14,856 nucleotides of DNA from an uncultured Lachnospiraceae bacterium. Its GTDB lineage: Bacteria > Bacillota > Clostridia > Lachnospirales > Lachnospiraceae. Made by a program: the position numbers and the translations under genes. Of the stretch, positions 13,510 to 14,856 are shown one piece after another. The stretch is taken from positions 1-14,856 of the forward strand of contig CAJUTC010000063.1 of assembly GCA_910589195.1 (NCBI GenBank), in the 5' to 3' direction. Under the pieces are notes generated by a model. It was not told the origin of the DNA, ran no database searches, and was given only the letters and a program-made list of their open reading frames with translations. Every line of letters begins with the position of its first letter. Positions within the stretch are counted from its first letter, which is position 1.

Positions 13510-14634
13510 ATGGCAAGACATGGAGAAAATATCAGGAAAAGAAAAGATGGACGTTGGGAAGGACGATATCGAATATACAGTGCGGAAAAGGGACATCAGC
13601 TATATCGATCGGTGTATGGAACCTCCTATAAGGTAGTGAAAGAAAAATTGGCAGAAAAGAAAATCGAATCACAAGAAAAAGAGAATAGGAGTGGTGAAGG
13701 CAAAAGGATATGGTCAGTCCTTTGTTTTTCGGATATGGCTGAACAATGGCTGAAAGAGGTCATGGAAAAAAAGAAGTGTTCAACTTATGTAAAATATCGG
13801 TTTATTTACCAGAAGCATTTAAAAAGTGGCTTTCAGAATAAAAATATGGCAGCAATGGTAGAAGCAGTGGATCAGAAAACAGCTTTTTCTTCTTTATCAG
13901 ACAGTATTAGAAAAAGTATTTATTGTGTTTTGAATCAAATTTTAAAGTTTGCGTCTAGAATGTACAATGTTGATCCACCTGCTTTAGCACGGCCTTCTTT
14001 TCATACGCCAAAAAAGCAGGTTGAAGTGTTCAGTAAAAAGGAACAGGCCAGGTTGTTTTCGGTTCTGTATCAGGAAATGGACCGCTATAAACTAGCGATT
14101 CTTTTGTGCATGCATACTGGACTAAGACTAGGAGAATTATGCGCGTTAAAATGGGAGGATTTTGATGTGGAAAATCACCTGCTTACTGTTAACCGGACGG
14201 CACAGCGGCTTTATGTGAATGGGCATTCGGCCAAAACCATGCTAATGGAAACAGCGCCAAAAAGCGAACATTCACGAAGAGAGATCCCATTGCCGTCTGC
14301 CATTGTGAAATTGCTGTTTCAGTTTAAAGGAGAGAAACCATACATATTTGGCGGAAATAAAGCACTAGAACCACGAACACTGCAAAATCATTTTAAAAAG
14401 ATCCTGCAAAAAGCTGGCTCTGCAAATAAAAATTTTCATGTACTGCGGCATACATTTTCAACAAATTGTATTGAAGGTGGAATGGATGTAAAAAGTCTTA
14501 GCGAGTTATTAGGACATTCTGATGTGCAGATTACCTTGAATCGATACGTGCATCCTTCTATGGACACAAAGCGTAGCTATATGGATGGCCTTTCTGCTTT
14601 TTATGGTCAAATTTATGGTCAAATTCACGGCTAG
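13510..14634 (+). CDS. Tyrosine recombinase/integrase
   Basis: A 374-residue phage/ICE-type integrase. The start at 13510 has AGAGGG at 13498-13503. Residues 1-50 are an arm-type DNA-binding domain (NIRKRKDGRWEGRYRI), about 70-160 a SAM-like core-binding domain (FSDMAEQWLKEV...), and 175-360 the catalytic domain. Active-site residues are R206 (HTGLRLGELCALKW), K251 (APKSEHSRREIPLP), H310 and R313 (HVLRH), H336 (LLGHSD) and nucleophile Y346. All are present, so it should be active. The C-terminus ends in a duplicated YGQI unit from a 12-bp tandem repeat. No excisionase, relaxase or phage structural gene is adjacent, and the gene lies between perfect inverted repeats. Codon use is more A/T-rich than in the genes to the left, suggesting acquisition. 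Confidence 0.95.
   Translation: MARHGENIRKRKDGRWEGRYRIYSAEKGHQLYRSVYGTSYKVVKEKLAEKKIESQEKENRSGEGKRIWSVLCFSDMAEQWLKEVMEKKKCSTYVKYRFIYQKHLKSGFQNKNMAAMVEAVDQKTAFSSLSDSIRKSIYCVLNQILKFASRMYNVDPPALARPSFHTPKKQVEVFSKKEQARLFSVLYQEMDRYKLAILLCMHTGLRLGELCALKWEDFDVENHLLTVNRTAQRLYVNGHSAKTMLMETAPKSEHSRREIPLPSAIVKLLFQFKGEKPYIFGGNKALEPRTLQNHFKKILQKAGSANKNFHVLRHTFSTNCIEGGMDVKSLSELLGHSDVQITLNRYVHPSMDTKRSYMDGLSAFYGQIYGQIHG
14600..14628 (+). repeat. Direct-repeat partner at the integrase 3' end, with 12-bp tandem unit
   Basis: TATGGTCAAATT occurs twice in tandem within the last codons of the integrase. The same arrangement, slightly diverged, lies at 13462-13488 just before the gene. The pair forms direct repeats bracketing the integrase coding sequence, inside the larger inverted repeats. 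Confidence 0.65.
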
Positions 14635-14671
14635 GACTGGTAGAGAAAACTTGAACATTACTGGATTTTCA

Positions 14672-14717
14672 TTGCATTTTGCGGGAAATTCCTTGTTGAA
14701 TTTTTTGCATTTCGCAG
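14672..14717 (+). repeat. Imperfect 13-bp direct repeat next to the right core-like site
   Basis: TTGCATTTTGCGG (14672-14684) and TTGCATTTCGCAG (14705-14717) differ at two positions and are spaced 33 bases apart. They may be extra recombinase-binding sites beside the right inverted repeat. Confidence 0.4.
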
Positions 14718-14737
14718 ATGGAAAGAATCTGCGAAAT
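14705..14737 (-). repeat. Right copy of the 25-bp inverted repeat within an 11-7-11 palindromic core-like site
   Basis: 14705-14729 is the exact reverse complement of 13283-13307. It overlaps a perfect palindrome: ATTTCGCAGAT (14709-14719), spacer GGAAAGA, ATCTGCGAAAT (14727-14737). Two inverted 11-bp arms around a 7-bp asymmetric spacer is the usual layout of a tyrosine recombinase core site. The left copy has the same spacer in the opposite orientation. Confidence 0.85.
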
Positions 14738-14856
14738 TAGTAGCGAAGAAGAAAATTTTTTCTTTTAATAACTACAAATAGCAAATGATTATTTTAAATA
14801 ATTCCATCCAGACAGTTTATTTAAGTTTCAGTGATGCTATGGTATTTCTTAATTTT

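Noticed and set aside
13437..13631. A 64-codon plus-strand frame overlapping the integrase start
   Set aside because: It overlaps the true integrase gene in another frame and has no homology that I can see; its first part only coincides with the copied integrase tail region.
13283..14729. Terminal inverted repeats of a classical insertion sequence
   Set aside because: The enclosed enzyme is a tyrosine recombinase, not a DDE transposase, and no target-site duplication is seen outside the repeats.
14788..14802. ATTATTT-T-AAATAAT palindrome near the window end
   Set aside because: It is pure A/T in an AT-rich stretch, where such palindromes are expected by chance.
1..14856. CRISPR array, toxin-antitoxin pair or intact prophage
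   Set aside because: No regularly spaced repeat-spacer units, no paired small toxin/antitoxin genes and no phage structural genes were found; the integrase and endolysin-like gene are separated and unsupported by other phage genes.

Overview
The window looks like chromosomal DNA from a low-to-mid GC, spore-forming Firmicute, most probably Lachnospiraceae or a close clostridial relative. The reasons are the Shine-Dalgarno sites of AGGAGG type, the clostridial/bacilli-type order cysS-mrnC-rlmB, a DUF4860-containing pilus-like operon with PilT, and the style of the integrase. The genus cannot be fixed from the sequence alone.

Layout. 1-52 is the 5' part of a tRNA-Val(TAC) on the minus strand, driven by a near-consensus promoter at 107-135. 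On the plus strand follow a diacylglycerol/lipid kinase-family protein (282-1205) and a tight housekeeping run: ispF (isoprenoid synthesis), cysS (Cys-tRNA ligase), mrnC (23S rRNA maturation RNase) and rlmB (23S rRNA 2'-O-methylation). The ORFs from ispF to rlmB overlap by 14-19 bases each. A secreted transglutaminase-like protein (4645-5514) comes next. A six-gene type IV pilus/type II secretion-like operon spans 5574-9816: pilC/gspF, a small membrane protein, a DUF4860-like protein, a pseudopilin with a class III signal, a PilX-like membrane protein and a pilT ATPase. It has no pilB, prepilin peptidase or obvious major pilin in view. An L-lactate dehydrogenase gene (9937-10941) follows, with an SD-containing hairpin at its start.

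Next is a divergent pair: a repeat-rich DUF4397 protein on the minus strand (10985-12031) and a signal-less M15-type peptidoglycan peptidase on the plus strand (12247-12975). Both have the same CATATGATA box upstream, which resembles mother-cell sporulation sigma -10 elements. A spore-coat plus cell-lysis pairing is therefore possible, but this is inference.

The right end (about 12976-14856) is AT-rich and holds a lone tyrosine recombinase (13510-14634). It is bracketed by a perfect 25-bp inverted repeat (13283-13307 and 14705-14729). The right copy sits in an 11-7-11 palindrome typical of a tyrosine recombinase core site. A partial copy of the recombinase's own 3' end lies directly upstream of its start. 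Together these suggest a self-inverting or formerly tandem recombinase module, which is the most unusual feature of the window.
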